DNA of 64,000 nucleotides, taken from contig JAAYGB010000036.1 in the NCBI GenBank assembly GCA_012727955.1, forward strand, positions 1 through 64,000, written 5' to 3'. The translations under genes and the position numbers were made by a program. Source of the stretch: Bacillota bacterium (GTDB lineage: Bacteria; Bacillota; Limnochordia; DTU087; JAAYGB01). Positions 56,907 through 64,000 of the stretch are shown here, piece by piece. Numbering within the stretch: position 1 is the first letter of the stretch; each line of letters opens with the position of its first letter. The notes below the pieces were generated by a model, which searched no databases, had not been told where the DNA came from, and worked only from the letters and a program-made list of their open reading frames with translations.

Positions 56907-57905
56907 ATGGATGCAAGACCGGTGACAATCATTATCTCAGAGGATACCAAGGCGGCAGCCGATAAGGCTTTTGAGATTCGCCAGGGGCTATTAACGGAAG
57001 AAAGCGACTGGAATCACAGTGAGCATGATGGTCAAGAGGCAGAGGTTGATGTCATCTTGGGTGATCTCCTCACCCCGCCCTTCATGGGGGGAACCAAGGT
57101 AGTTACCGTCAAGAGGGTCGATGGGCTTGCCGCCGACGATCTGGTGAAACTCGGCGAAACCTTGGGAGAACTGCCTCGGGGAGTATACTTTCTTGCCACG
57201 GCAGTAAAGATCGACAAGCGGGGACGATTCTACCGCAAAATCAAGGAGCTCGGGGAGTTCATCGAGCTGGATCAAATCTCCGCTGCCCAGCGTCTGGGGT
57301 GGGTGAAGAAGACTGCCGCTGAATTGGGGCTTGTGGAGCTGTCTGATTCCGCGGCGCAGATGCTCATTGAGCGCAGCGGCGGCAGCTTTACCTGGATTCA
57401 AGGGGAATTGGGGAAACTAGCCAGTTACTGCGGCAGCCTTGATAGACCAATTTCCAGCCAGGAGCTGGAGTCCCTAATCAGTGCCGGTTGGTCTGAGGTG
57501 GATTCAACGGCATCCTTCCAATTATTGGACCAAATCGCTGCGGGAAATACCAAGGGTGCCCTTGAGTTATTACACCGCCTATTGGAGTCTGGTCAACCGG
57601 CTCTGGCCCTCTTTGGGACGCTGGCGTGGCAGTATCGCATGGTGGTGGCCGCAGCCTCGCTATTTCAGGCGGGGATGTCGACGGGACAGGTTCCCCGCCG
57701 CATCACCCAAACCATGGGAATGAAGTCTTATCCCGCGGAGAAGGCCAGCCAGGTGGCTGCTCGCTTAGGAGTCAAAAATGCCTACCGGGCCTTCAACAAA
57801 ATCTTCACCGCCAATTACCACAGCCGCCTGGGGGTGCACAGTCCCGAGGTAGCCCTGGAACTACTTGTGATAGAGCTGTCTCATCTTTGCGCGGCCCAAG
57901 GGTAG
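56907..57905 (+). CDS. holA: DNA polymerase III delta subunit
   Basis: Clamp-loader subunit that opens the sliding clamp. The 332-residue protein has a degenerate AAA fold (EIRQGLLTEESDW, GGTKVVTVKRVD) and C-terminal collar helices ending SPEVALELLVIELSHLC, typical of HolA. The order comEC-holA-rpsT (rpsT inverted) is that of Bacillus, which supports the call. ATG 56907 follows GGGGGTATTGGG. It ends at a bidirectional terminator shared with rpsT. Confidence 0.9.
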   Translation: MDARPVTIIISEDTKAAADKAFEIRQGLLTEESDWNHSEHDGQEAEVDVILGDLLTPPFMGGTKVVTVKRVDGLAADDLVKLGETLGELPRGVYFLATAVKIDKRGRFYRKIKELGEFIELDQISAAQRLGWVKKTAAELGLVELSDSAAQMLIERSGGSFTWIQGELGKLASYCGSLDRPISSQELESLISAGWSEVDSTASFQLLDQIAAGNTKGALELLHRLLESGQPALALFGTLAWQYRMVVAAASLFQAGMSTGQVPRRITQTMGMKSYPAEKASQVAARLGVKNAYRAFNKIFTANYHSRLGVHSPEVALELLVIELSHLCAAQG

Positions 57906-57910
57906 GCATA

Positions 57911-57939
57911 AAAAAACGCCCGAAACGGGCGATTTTTTT
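57911..57939. terminator. Bidirectional terminator between holA and rpsT
   Basis: CGCCCG (57917-57922) and CGGGCG (57926-57931) form a 6-bp stem with an AAA loop. It is flanked by A6 on the left and T7 on the right, so it can stop transcription from both converging genes. Confidence 0.92.
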
Positions 57940-57957
57940 ATCCTCAATTACTGGCGC

Positions 57958-58218
57958 TTACATGGCAGCAAACCGCTTAGTGAGGCGAGATTTCTGGTTA
58001 GCAGCTTTGTTCTTGTGGATGATTCCCTTGCTGGCTGCTTTATCTAAACTCCGAATGGCGGCGGTCAAAGCAGTCTTTGCGGCCTCCTTGTCACCGGCGG
58101 CGACTAGGGCTTCAAACCTCTTGACTGCGTTACGATAAGCAGACCGCTGGGCCCGGTTGTATGCCGTTTCTTTCTTGGTCAACCGAACTCTTTCCACAGC
58201 TGATTTGATGTTAGGCAC
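57958..58218 (-). CDS. rpsT: 30S ribosomal protein S20
   Basis: An 86-residue primary 16S rRNA-binding protein. The sequence starts MPNIKSAVERVRLTKK and has the Lys/Ala-rich helical pattern of S20 (AASKGIIHKNKAANQKSRL). It is in the opposite direction to its neighbours, as in Bacillus. GGAGGTGAGAT precedes the ATG on the minus strand. It is transcribed from a promoter at 58265-58293. Confidence 0.97.
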   Translation of the reverse strand: MPNIKSAVERVRLTKKETAYNRAQRSAYRNAVKRFEALVAAGDKEAAKTALTAAIRSLDKAASKGIIHKNKAANQKSRLTKRFAAM

Positions 58219-58264
58219 GTCATCTCACCTCCTTGCGTTCTTAACAAATTCATGGACAAAACAT

Positions 58265-58293
58265 ATTCTAGCACGGTTTCAAGGGAATTGCAA
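58265..58293 (-). promoter_or_regulatory. rpsT promoter
   Basis: On the minus strand TTGCAA (58288-58293) and TAGAAT (58265-58270) are 17 bases apart, placed 47 bases before the rpsT start codon. Confidence 0.7.
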
Positions 58294-58366
58294 CCGCGAA
58301 TAGTTTTCCCCAGTCTGCCAAAGACTAGGCCAAGGCAAGTTTTGGGATTGGGAAGGGAGATGTCCG

Positions 58367-58636
58367 GTGGTGAAAATGCGCCAGGAAACTAAACTGTTAG
58401 TTGGCCCGACAACCGATGAACAGCTGATCCTTCCCTTGGTCAGATATTGGGTTTGTGTAGTGCCCCTGGAATCCTTTGTTTTCATCTTCGGGCAGGCCAC
58501 CTTCTTGGGCCTCGTGGTGGCAGATCTGACGGGCCCCACTGCCCAGGCTCGATTGTTGTTGCAGGACTCCTATGGATATATTAACCCAAACTCCAACTGG
58601 GAAGACCTATTGACTCAGTGGACCTTCGCGGGATAG
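58367..58636 (+). CDS. Small hypothetical protein upstream of gpr
   Basis: Not recognised. An 89-residue frame with a start GTG 58367 seven bases after GGGAG; GTG 58370 and ATG 58376 are alternatives. A polar N-terminus is followed by a hydrophobic middle (about residues 24-54, with VCVVPLESFVFIFG) and a polar, Asn/Trp-rich tail. The hydrophobic run could be a membrane hairpin. No motif or domain is seen. It lies between the divergent rpsT and the gpr leader ORF, 58 bases before gpr, so it may belong to the forespore-expressed transcript. The good ribosome site and codon use favour a real gene. Confidence 0.55.
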   Translation: MVKMRQETKLLVGPTTDEQLILPLVRYWVCVVPLESFVFIFGQATFLGLVVADLTGPTAQARLLLQDSYGYINPNSNWEDLLTQWTFAG

Positions 58637-58648
58637 AGGAGGCCAATC

Positions 58649-58681
58649 ATGGCAACCCTAGCATTGGATTCATCATGCTAA
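58649..58681 (+). CDS. Ten-codon leader ORF before gpr
   Basis: ATG GCA ... TGC TAA encodes MATLALDSSC. A perfect AGGAGG (58637-58642) stands six bases before the ATG, stronger than the AGGGGTG used by gpr. The TAA stop (58679-58681) overlaps the first base of the gpr ribosome site, so ribosomes ending here would sit on it. This could couple or tune gpr translation, or be a remnant. Too short to judge by codon use. Confidence 0.45.
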   Translation: MATLALDSSC

Positions 58682-58693
58682 GGGGTGAACTGT

Positions 58694-59842
58694 ATGCCGA
58701 TGGTATATCCCAGTGAAGAGTTTTTCCGCAAGTACAACGTCAGAACGGACTTGGCTCTCGAAGCCCATCAGGTGATTGTCGAGCAGGAGGGTCCACCGGA
58801 AATTCCCGGAGTGATCGTGGAAGAGGAAGAGGGCGACAATTACACCGTTTCCCGAATGACCATCGAAACCGACGAAGGGTCCCGGGCTATGGGAAAGGCC
58901 AAGGGCAACTACGTAACCTTGATTGCCAAGGGACTGCGACAACGGGACAAGATGGTTCAGGATGCCATTGCCCAGAAAATGGCCCAGGAGTTACAGGGCT
59001 TCTTGCAGCGCATGGGTCTAGGGGAAGAGGACCCCGTCTTGGTGGTTGGTCTTGGCAATTGGAATGCCACCCCCGATGCCCTGGGGCCTCGGGTAGTGTC
59101 TAAACTCTTAGTTACCCGCCATCTGTACCAAATGTCTCCTCCGGAACTAAGGGGAGGATTGCGTCCGGTGTCCTCGGTGGCCCCCGGGGTTCTGGGCTTG
59201 ACGGGGATCGAGACCGGGGAGATTGTCCAGGGGATCGTGGAAAAATCCCGGCCGAAGGTAGTCATTTGTGTCGATGCCTTGGCTTCCAGAAGCACCGAGC
59301 GGCTTTGCACTACCATTCAAATTGCCGACACTGGTATCCACCCAGGTTCTGGAATAGGCAACAAGCGCTTGGGAATTACCGCCGAGACCATGGGAGTTCC
59401 CGTTATCGCCATTGGAGTTCCCACCGTGGTCCATGCTATTACCATTGTCTCCGACGCCCTCGATATGATCGGCAGGGAATCCCAGGTTAGTCCCACTGCT
59501 CCGGGACCGATGCATCGTTCCTCGCCACCGCCTCCCCAAAGTCCGATGCTGGATCCCAACCAGATCAATTTGCTTCAGGGCCAAGGAAACCCACCGGTGA
59601 TGAGTGGCGTGGGCAATTACCAGCATGAGGTGGGTATGATGCCCTTCCAGGTTCCCATCGATGCCGCCACCAAACGAGACCTCATCCAAAGGGTTCTCAC
59701 CCCTTATATGGGAACGATGGTGGTTACTCCCAAGGAAATCGATGTCCTGATTGAAGACGCAGCTCAGGTGGTGGCCGGTGGGATCAATGGTGCCTTCCAT
59801 CCGGCCATAGACCAATCTGAGCTGGCCTTCTACACCCGTTAG
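58694..59842 (+). CDS. gpr: Germination protease GPR (spore protease)
   Basis: Self-activating aspartic-like endopeptidase that degrades small acid-soluble spore proteins at germination. About 382 residues. The N-terminal region has YNVRTDLALEAHQV, where the zymogen is normally cut just before the VRTDLA segment, and the core has VVGLGNWNATPDALGP, SVAPGVLGLTGIET and DALASRS. A Pro-rich, low-complexity insert at about 260-315 is longer than usual. C-terminal VVTPKEIDVLIEDAAQVVAGGIN is the family ending (in part: VTPKEIDVLIED). ATG 58694 follows AGGGGTGA. Its presence indicates a true endospore former with alpha/beta-type SASPs. Confidence 0.95.
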   Translation: MPMVYPSEEFFRKYNVRTDLALEAHQVIVEQEGPPEIPGVIVEEEEGDNYTVSRMTIETDEGSRAMGKAKGNYVTLIAKGLRQRDKMVQDAIAQKMAQELQGFLQRMGLGEEDPVLVVGLGNWNATPDALGPRVVSKLLVTRHLYQMSPPELRGGLRPVSSVAPGVLGLTGIETGEIVQGIVEKSRPKVVICVDALASRSTERLCTTIQIADTGIHPGSGIGNKRLGITAETMGVPVIAIGVPTVVHAITIVSDALDMIGRESQVSPTAPGPMHRSSPPPPQSPMLDPNQINLLQGQGNPPVMSGVGNYQHEVGMMPFQVPIDAATKRDLIQRVLTPYMGTMVVTPKEIDVLIEDAAQVVAGGINGAFHPAIDQSELAFYTR

Positions 59843-59864
59843 GGCAAAGTACATTCTGTCTTGA

Positions 59865-59908
59865 AGGAGCTGGAGTTGCCGAAGGCATCTTTCCGGCTCC
59901 TACTTTTT
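59865..59908 (+). terminator. Terminator after gpr
   Basis: AGGAGCTGGA (59865-59874) pairs with TCCGGCTCCT (59892-59901), with a small GCC-GGC hairpin in the loop, followed by ACTTTTT. Confidence 0.8.
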
Positions 59909-59970
59909 GCTCTACAATGAACGAGAGGCATCATAGTGAGAGCTGCCGTAGGCAGAAGGGAGGAAGGACA

Positions 59971-60492
59971 GTGAGGAGTGTGCGAGAGGTTCTGCGGGAG
60001 CGATTGTCTCCAGCGGATTACCAGCGGCTGGAGGAACTGACCCAGGGTTGGCAGGAGATTCCCTTTGAGTATTATCCCGACTGCAATGCCTTTCAAACCA
60101 GTGACGAATGGGAGCTGAGCCACAGCCACTTGGGTGAGGAGGACTTGCAGTTACTCCTTCGGGCCTGCGAGGTCCTGTCTCAGTTGGGGGAAGCGGTAGA
60201 TATCCCCGTATATCGGGACCAGGCACCGGAGTGGTTCACTCAAGACTTCATCTTCGATGACGGCAACAGCAGGGACAGCACTGTCGTTGGTGCCAAGTTT
60301 ATTGCCTTGCTGGCAAAGAATCCTGCCTATCGAGTTGAGGCCAGGGAATTTCCTGGGGGATTGCACGTGCAGGTTACCTTTTCCTATCGCAGTGAATTGG
60401 AGTTCTCTCGGGAGCATAACAATGTTCGTCTCCTGCTAGAGTCGGCCAGAAACGTGGTTCAACGGCGTTTCTTTGGAGGTTATCGGCTCTAG
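59971..60492 (+). CDS. Hypothetical soluble protein between gpr and spoIIP
   Basis: Not recognised. A 173-residue acidic, probably cytoplasmic protein with no signal or membrane helix. Start GTG 59971 follows GGGAGGAAGG. Visible parts are an N-terminal helix RSVREVLRERLSPADYQRL, an EIPFEYYPDCNAF block, and a C-terminal pair of likely beta strands (HVQVTFSYRSELEFS) with an Arg-rich ending. It lies after the gpr terminator and before the spoIIP promoter, so it is probably transcribed alone. Nothing in sequence points to a function; position suggests a sporulation link only by association. Confidence 0.7.
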   Translation: MRSVREVLRERLSPADYQRLEELTQGWQEIPFEYYPDCNAFQTSDEWELSHSHLGEEDLQLLLRACEVLSQLGEAVDIPVYRDQAPEWFTQDFIFDDGNSRDSTVVGAKFIALLAKNPAYRVEAREFPGGLHVQVTFSYRSELEFSREHNNVRLLLESARNVVQRRFFGGYRL

Positions 60493-60522
60493 TATCGGGC
60501 GCAGTGGGTCGGGGGGTCTTGG

Positions 60523-60551
60523 ACATATTTTCTGCAGTCAACGCATAGTAT
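60523..60551 (+). promoter_or_regulatory. Sigma-E-like promoter before spoIIP
   Basis: ACATATT (60523-60529), 14 bases, then CATAGTAT (60544-60551). The Bacillus sigma-E consensus, recalled as (G/T)(A/C)ATATT-N14-CATACA(A/C/T)T, is matched at 6 of 7 and 6 of 8 positions. Mother-cell expression of spoIIP from sigma E is known in Bacillus. Confidence 0.6.
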
Positions 60552-60612
60552 ATGGAGAATTTTGCTGCAGATTATGTTGCTCCCAGGTTCCATCCCCGAC
60601 GAGGTGAGTGGT

Positions 60613-61959
60613 ATGCTGCGTCAGATGCATCGACGCTGGAGATTATTTCGGTTTAGAGTCTTTGGCTTTTCCGTTGGTCGGCGAAGGGCGATCCTCAACG
60701 TCTTGGCTTTGTACGTAGTGGTGGCGATTTTGGCGGGAGCCATCGCTTACATCGGACTGCATCCCCGGGCCCTGGCTGTGATCTCCCATTGGGGTAGGCA
60801 AGGGGTGTCTTGGCTGGTTACCGATGGGTGGGAGATGTTTCCCAGGCTAGTGCAACGGATTCCCATCTCCGAAACCACGGCTCAGTCTATGTTGAAACAA
60901 GCCATTCCCCTGCTCAAGGAGCGGGAGACAGCCGGTGATGATCTGCGGATTTCCGAAGCCGCGGTCCGGGATATTCTTGCAATGGTAACCAATTATGACC
61001 TGCAGCAACCGGCGTCCTTTCTGGAGGGGCAAATCCCGGTGATCTCCGTGGCTGGCTGGCAGTTGACCTCCCGGGGTGAGGAAGATAGTCCAGGACAGCG
61101 CCCCTCAGTGCCCGCTCAGGCCCAGAAGGAAGCCCCCAATGTGACGATCACCGCGGTTCCAAGGGATCCTGAGCCCCCTTCTGTTCCCCAACAGCCCAGT
61201 GTCCCGGAACCACCCCCAGCGGTTCATGAGCCAGTGTTAGCACCAGAGGCCAGGAGGCGGGAATTTGCCAGTTTTTATCGGGATTCACGGCCGTTAGTTG
61301 GGATTTATCACACCCATACCGGGGAAACCTATCGCACCCACGACAATCTGGCGGGTAAGTCCTATGCTTGGGACAATTACAAACCCGCGGAGGGCCCCAT
61401 CCCCGGCGTCGTCCAAGCTGGGGTGGTGATCGCCGAAGAGCTGAGAAACCGATACCATATTCCCGTGATCCATTCTACAAGAATCCATGATTACCCCGTC
61501 TGGTCCCGGGCCTATGCCAACTCCCTGCAGACTGCCCGAGAGATGGCCCAACAAAACAGCCAGCTGCGTCTCTTGATCGACCTGCATCGGGATGAAGGTA
61601 GAACCACCAAGGTGATCGGGGGCCGGCAGCTGGTTCAAGTGTTATTGGTGGTTGCCGCGGGAACCGAGGACTTACCCCATCCCCGCTGGCAAGAGAATCT
61701 GGAATTGGCCAAGAAGATTAACGCCAAGTTTGAGGCCCTTTATCCCGGGTTGTCCCGGGGAATTAGGATTCGCTATGACAGCAGGTTCAATCAACACCTT
61801 CATCCCGGCGCAGTATTGCTGGAGATCGGCGGGAGTGAGGATGAATTGGAACACGCCCTCAACACCGCCACCATCGTTGCCCATGTTCTCTCCGAGGTGA
61901 TCTACGACGAGATGCTAGCCGATGGTAGACAGGGCTTGCCGCTACCGGGAGTGCGCTAG
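60613..61959 (+). CDS. spoIIP: Stage II sporulation protein P
   Basis: Membrane-anchored amidase and endopeptidase that works with SpoIID in engulfment. 448 residues: one transmembrane helix (about residues 28-50), an amphipathic stretch, a Pro-rich linker (about 160-220) and the SpoIIP domain with VGIYHTHTGETY, LIDLHRDEG and VLLEIGGSEDELEHA, whose His and Glu residues bind the catalytic zinc. ATG 60613 is five bases after GAGGTGA. It is preceded by a good sigma-E-like promoter. gpr-spoIIP is a conserved pair; here a hypothetical gene lies between them. Confidence 0.94.
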   Translation: MLRQMHRRWRLFRFRVFGFSVGRRRAILNVLALYVVVAILAGAIAYIGLHPRALAVISHWGRQGVSWLVTDGWEMFPRLVQRIPISETTAQSMLKQAIPLLKERETAGDDLRISEAAVRDILAMVTNYDLQQPASFLEGQIPVISVAGWQLTSRGEEDSPGQRPSVPAQAQKEAPNVTITAVPRDPEPPSVPQQPSVPEPPPAVHEPVLAPEARRREFASFYRDSRPLVGIYHTHTGETYRTHDNLAGKSYAWDNYKPAEGPIPGVVQAGVVIAEELRNRYHIPVIHSTRIHDYPVWSRAYANSLQTAREMAQQNSQLRLLIDLHRDEGRTTKVIGGRQLVQVLLVVAAGTEDLPHPRWQENLELAKKINAKFEALYPGLSRGIRIRYDSRFNQHLHPGAVLLEIGGSEDELEHALNTATIVAHVLSEVIYDEMLADGRQGLPLPGVR

Positions 61960-62082
61960 GCAAGTTGCCATCAGATGACACAATCTTGCAGGATTATCGA
62001 ATTTGGCGCAGTAGTCTTGGATTGAGCCAAAATAAGGCCTACTTGGTAGCGGGCCCTTTTGCGGAAAGGTGAGGATAGCATC

Positions 62083-62862
62083 ATGGTACCAACTCCAGTA
62101 CGGGAGAAGAAGTATGATAACGTCACCGTCAAGATCTTTGCCAATAAGGAGGACTTGGGGCGGGCTGCTGCTGCGGCGGCAGCGGAGCACATTGCTGCCC
62201 TGCAGACCCAGGAGGATAGGGTCAATCTGATGTTCTCCACCGGGGCTTCTCAGTTTGAGTTCGTGGCGGCCCTGAAGGACCACAAGGAAATCGATTGGAG
62301 TAGGGTCAACGGCTTCCATCTCGATGAGTACATCGACATGGATGATCAACATCCCGCCAGTTTTCGGTTGTGGCTGCGGACCCGGGTGGAGGAGCCCTTC
62401 CAGCCCGGTAAGTTCTATTACATAGAGGGAGACGCCGAGGATACCGAGGCTGAGATCCAGCGCTATGCCCGCCTGCTGGAGGAAAACCCCATTGACCTGG
62501 GCTTCATTGGCATCGGGGAGAATGGGCATATCGCTTTTAATGATCCCCCGGTGGCGGACTTTGAGGATCCCAAGGCCGTGAAAGTGGTGGAATTGGATGA
62601 GGCCTGTCGGCGGCAGCAGCTGGGCGAAGGCTGGTTCCCGACCTTAGAGGACGTGCCCCGCTATGCCATCAGCCTCACGATTCCCAGCATCATGAAGTGC
62701 AAGAAGATTATTTCCGTTGTTCCCGATGGGCGCAAGGCGGAGGCAGTGAGAAAGGCTTTGGAGGGTCCGATTGAAACCGCCTGTCCCGCTTCGATTCTCC
62801 GGACCCATCCCGACGTCACCATCTTCCTTGACCAAGACTCTGCATCCTTGCTGTCAGACTAG
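62083..62862 (+). CDS. nagB: Glucosamine-6-phosphate deaminase-like protein
   Basis: Converts glucosamine-6-phosphate to fructose-6-phosphate and ammonia; 259 residues. The family motifs are present: FSTGASQFEFV at the phosphate loop, NGFHLDEYIDMD with the catalytic Asp-Glu-Tyr region, and GIGENGHIAFNDPP with the catalytic His. The allosteric C-terminus is short. ATG 62083 follows GGTGAGG. A 40-residue stretch (about 165-200, EACRRQQLGEGWFP) matches the NagB group rather than 6-phosphogluconolactonase. It stands alone and converges with the murJ gene. Confidence 0.9.
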   Translation: MVPTPVREKKYDNVTVKIFANKEDLGRAAAAAAAEHIAALQTQEDRVNLMFSTGASQFEFVAALKDHKEIDWSRVNGFHLDEYIDMDDQHPASFRLWLRTRVEEPFQPGKFYYIEGDAEDTEAEIQRYARLLEENPIDLGFIGIGENGHIAFNDPPVADFEDPKAVKVVELDEACRRQQLGEGWFPTLEDVPRYAISLTIPSIMKCKKIISVVPDGRKAEAVRKALEGPIETACPASILRTHPDVTIFLDQDSASLLSD

Positions 62863-62871
62863 ATAAATTCC

Positions 62872-64000
62872 CTATTCCTTTCCAAACCTAGCTTTGAAGC
62901 GGCGGAGGAAGATGTCCAGGATTTCCTGGGCCTCTTCCATCCGCAGGCCGTAGGTGATCAGACCGTAGACGAGAACTCCCCACCCCGAGAGAACTAGAAC
63001 CTGTGCTGTGGTAGCCCACCACTTACCGGCAAGGTAGGGCGTGATTATCTTGCCGGCCCATACCACTGCCAGTGCCATTACTCCGCTGGCGACCGTTGCC
63101 TTCACGATGGTGCTGACCAAGCGTCGGCCATCGATCCTTCCCAACTTACCCCTGAGGATCAGTAAGTACAAACAAAAGCTCAGTACCGCTGAAGCGGAAT
63201 AGGCCAGGGCCAGAGCCCCGTGGGCCAAGCTGGTGGTGATCAGCAGGAACAAGCTCAACCCGGTATTAAGCACCATGGTGATCACCGAGATTTTCACCGG
63301 TGTCTTGGTATCCTGCAGCGAATAGTAGATCCGGGTAATAATCTGGATTCCCGATTGGGCCGCCAGCCCCAGACAGTAATAGAGTAGGGCATGGGCGGTG
63401 GCCATGGTATCGGAGGCGGTGAATTCGCCGGTTTCAAACAAAAAGCTAACCAAGGGTACCCGCAGCACTATCAGCCCCGCCGCGGAGGGAATGGTAACAA
63501 ACAAGATGGACCTAAGCCCCTTGGAGAAGGTTTCTCTAAAGGCGTCCATTTGTCCCTGGGCTACCTGGCGGGTCATCGTTGGAAAATAGACCTGAGAGGT
63601 GGCCATGGCAAAGATCCCCAGGGGAAACTGCATCAGGCGGTTGGCCAGCTGGAGGGCGGTAATGGAGCCTTGGGCCAGTCCCGAAGCTAGGTTTTGGGTG
63701 ATGATTTGATTGAGTTGAGTGATGGAAAGGCCCAATATAGCCGGGAGCATCAGCCGCAGCATTTGCTTAATCCCGGGATGGGATAACTGTAGGGTGGGCC
63801 GATACTGCCACTTCACTCGCAGGAGTACGGCAAATTGCAGGAGGAAGTTGGCACAGGCGCCAACTACGGTACCCACTGCCATTCCGGTGATTCCCATCCT
63901 AGGTCCCAACAGGTACGCCCCTAGAATAATGAAGAGGTTATAGATGATGGGCCCCACCACGGGAGCGATAAAGTGTTGATAGGAATTCAGTACCCCTGCC
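62872..64000 (-). CDS. murJ: Lipid II flippase MurJ (MviN), 5' end outside window
   Basis: Polytopic membrane protein of the MATE-like MVF family that flips lipid II or a related lipid-linked sugar. The frame is open at base 64000 (reading AGVLNSYQHFIAPVVGP in the first visible codons), so about 376 of an expected 500 or so residues are seen. The GVLNSYQHF motif, LGPRMGITGMAVGTV and ATSQVYFPTMTRQVAQG are typical of the family, and about ten hydrophobic helices are visible. The stop lies only nine bases from the convergent nagB stop. Firmicutes often have more than one MVF member, so a polysaccharide-linked role is possible. Confidence 0.88.
   Translation of the reverse strand, partial: AGVLNSYQHFIAPVVGPIIYNLFIILGAYLLGPRMGITGMAVGTVVGACANFLLQFAVLLRVKWQYRPTLQLSHPGIKQMLRLMLPAILGLSITQLNQIITQNLASGLAQGSITALQLANRLMQFPLGIFAMATSQVYFPTMTRQVAQGQMDAFRETFSKGLRSILFVTIPSAAGLIVLRVPLVSFLFETGEFTASDTMATAHALLYYCLGLAAQSGIQIITRIYYSLQDTKTPVKISVITMVLNTGLSLFLLITTSLAHGALALAYSASAVLSFCLYLLILRGKLGRIDGRRLVSTIVKATVASGVMALAVVWAGKIITPYLAGKWWATTAQVLVLSGWGVLVYGLITYGLRMEEAQEILDIFLRRFKARFGKE

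Noticed and set aside
58637-58690. A sigma-G promoter directly upstream of gpr (CATGCTA near 58674)
   Set aside because: The -10-like match lies so close to the gpr start that the transcript would begin within the ribosome site, and no -35 fits.

Overview
The window comes from a moderately GC-rich (roughly 55-57 percent by eye) spore-forming member of the Bacillota, most like clostridial or deep-branching lineages. Evidence: two T-box leaders (valS, leuS), an L21 leader, sporulation genes (spoIID, an spoIVFB-like protease, gpr, spoIIP), L27 with a cleavable N-terminal extension next to its protease Prp, an nadD-yqeK-LCP-rsfS-yqeM-leuS-comEA-comEC-holA-rpsT-gpr-spoIIP gene order like that of Bacillus and Clostridium, and frequent GTG and TTG starts. 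I see no phage, IS element, CRISPR array, tRNA or rRNA. Almost everything is vertically inherited core genome on the plus strand. The species cannot be named from this.

Layout. 1-6.4 kb: a truncated dacF-type carboxypeptidase (minus) diverges from ligA-gatC-gatA-gatB. 6.4-9.5 kb: a NifV-type homocitrate or Re-citrate synthase with a two-subunit aconitase-family dehydratase. 9.6-11.1 kb: an EamA permease and a Fur-family regulator. 11.1-16.3 kb (minus): phoP-phoR-pstC-like-pstA-like-pstB-like-phoU. 16.4-21.5 kb: T-box, valS, folC and a SPOR protein. 21.5-27.6 kb: a DUF4432 epimerase-like gene (minus), an HMA metallochaperone with an MFS permease, spoIID, trxB and cysK. 27.6-35.0 kb: maf-radC-mreBCD-minCDE-rodA plus a small membrane protein. 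35.1-46.4 kb: SpoIVFB-like protease, two radical-SAM-linked genes, rng, rplU-prp-rpmA, obgE, yhbY, proB, proA, nadD. 46.4-57.9 kb: an orphan DNA methyltransferase, yqeK, LCP, rsfS, AhpD-like, yqeM, T-box-leuS, comEA, comEC, holA. 58-64 kb: rpsT (minus), gpr, spoIIP, nagB and a truncated murJ (minus).

The most unusual region is 11.1-16.3 kb. The histidine kinase PhoR, the regulator PhoP and PhoU have intact motifs, but the intervening Pst transporter looks dead for transport: there is no PstS gene; the PstB-like protein is full length and unmistakably PstB-derived, yet lacks the Walker A lysine, Q-loop glutamine, LSGGQ signature, Walker B aspartate and H-loop histidine; and the PstC/PstA-like permeases have lost one member each of the conserved Arg/Glu pairs. 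Open frames and tightly coupled gene junctions argue against simple decay. I infer a Pst-derived complex kept as a non-transporting phosphate sensor or scaffold between PhoU and PhoR.

Other notable points: a probable frameshift at the 5' end of proB, a 10-codon leader ORF with a strong Shine-Dalgarno just before gpr, a good sigma-E-like promoter before spoIIP, a likely CTG start for rsfS, an orphan methyltransferase inside a housekeeping operon, and an 83-residue membrane protein where spoIVFA is expected. All functional calls rest on motif recognition and gene order alone; no database search was run.
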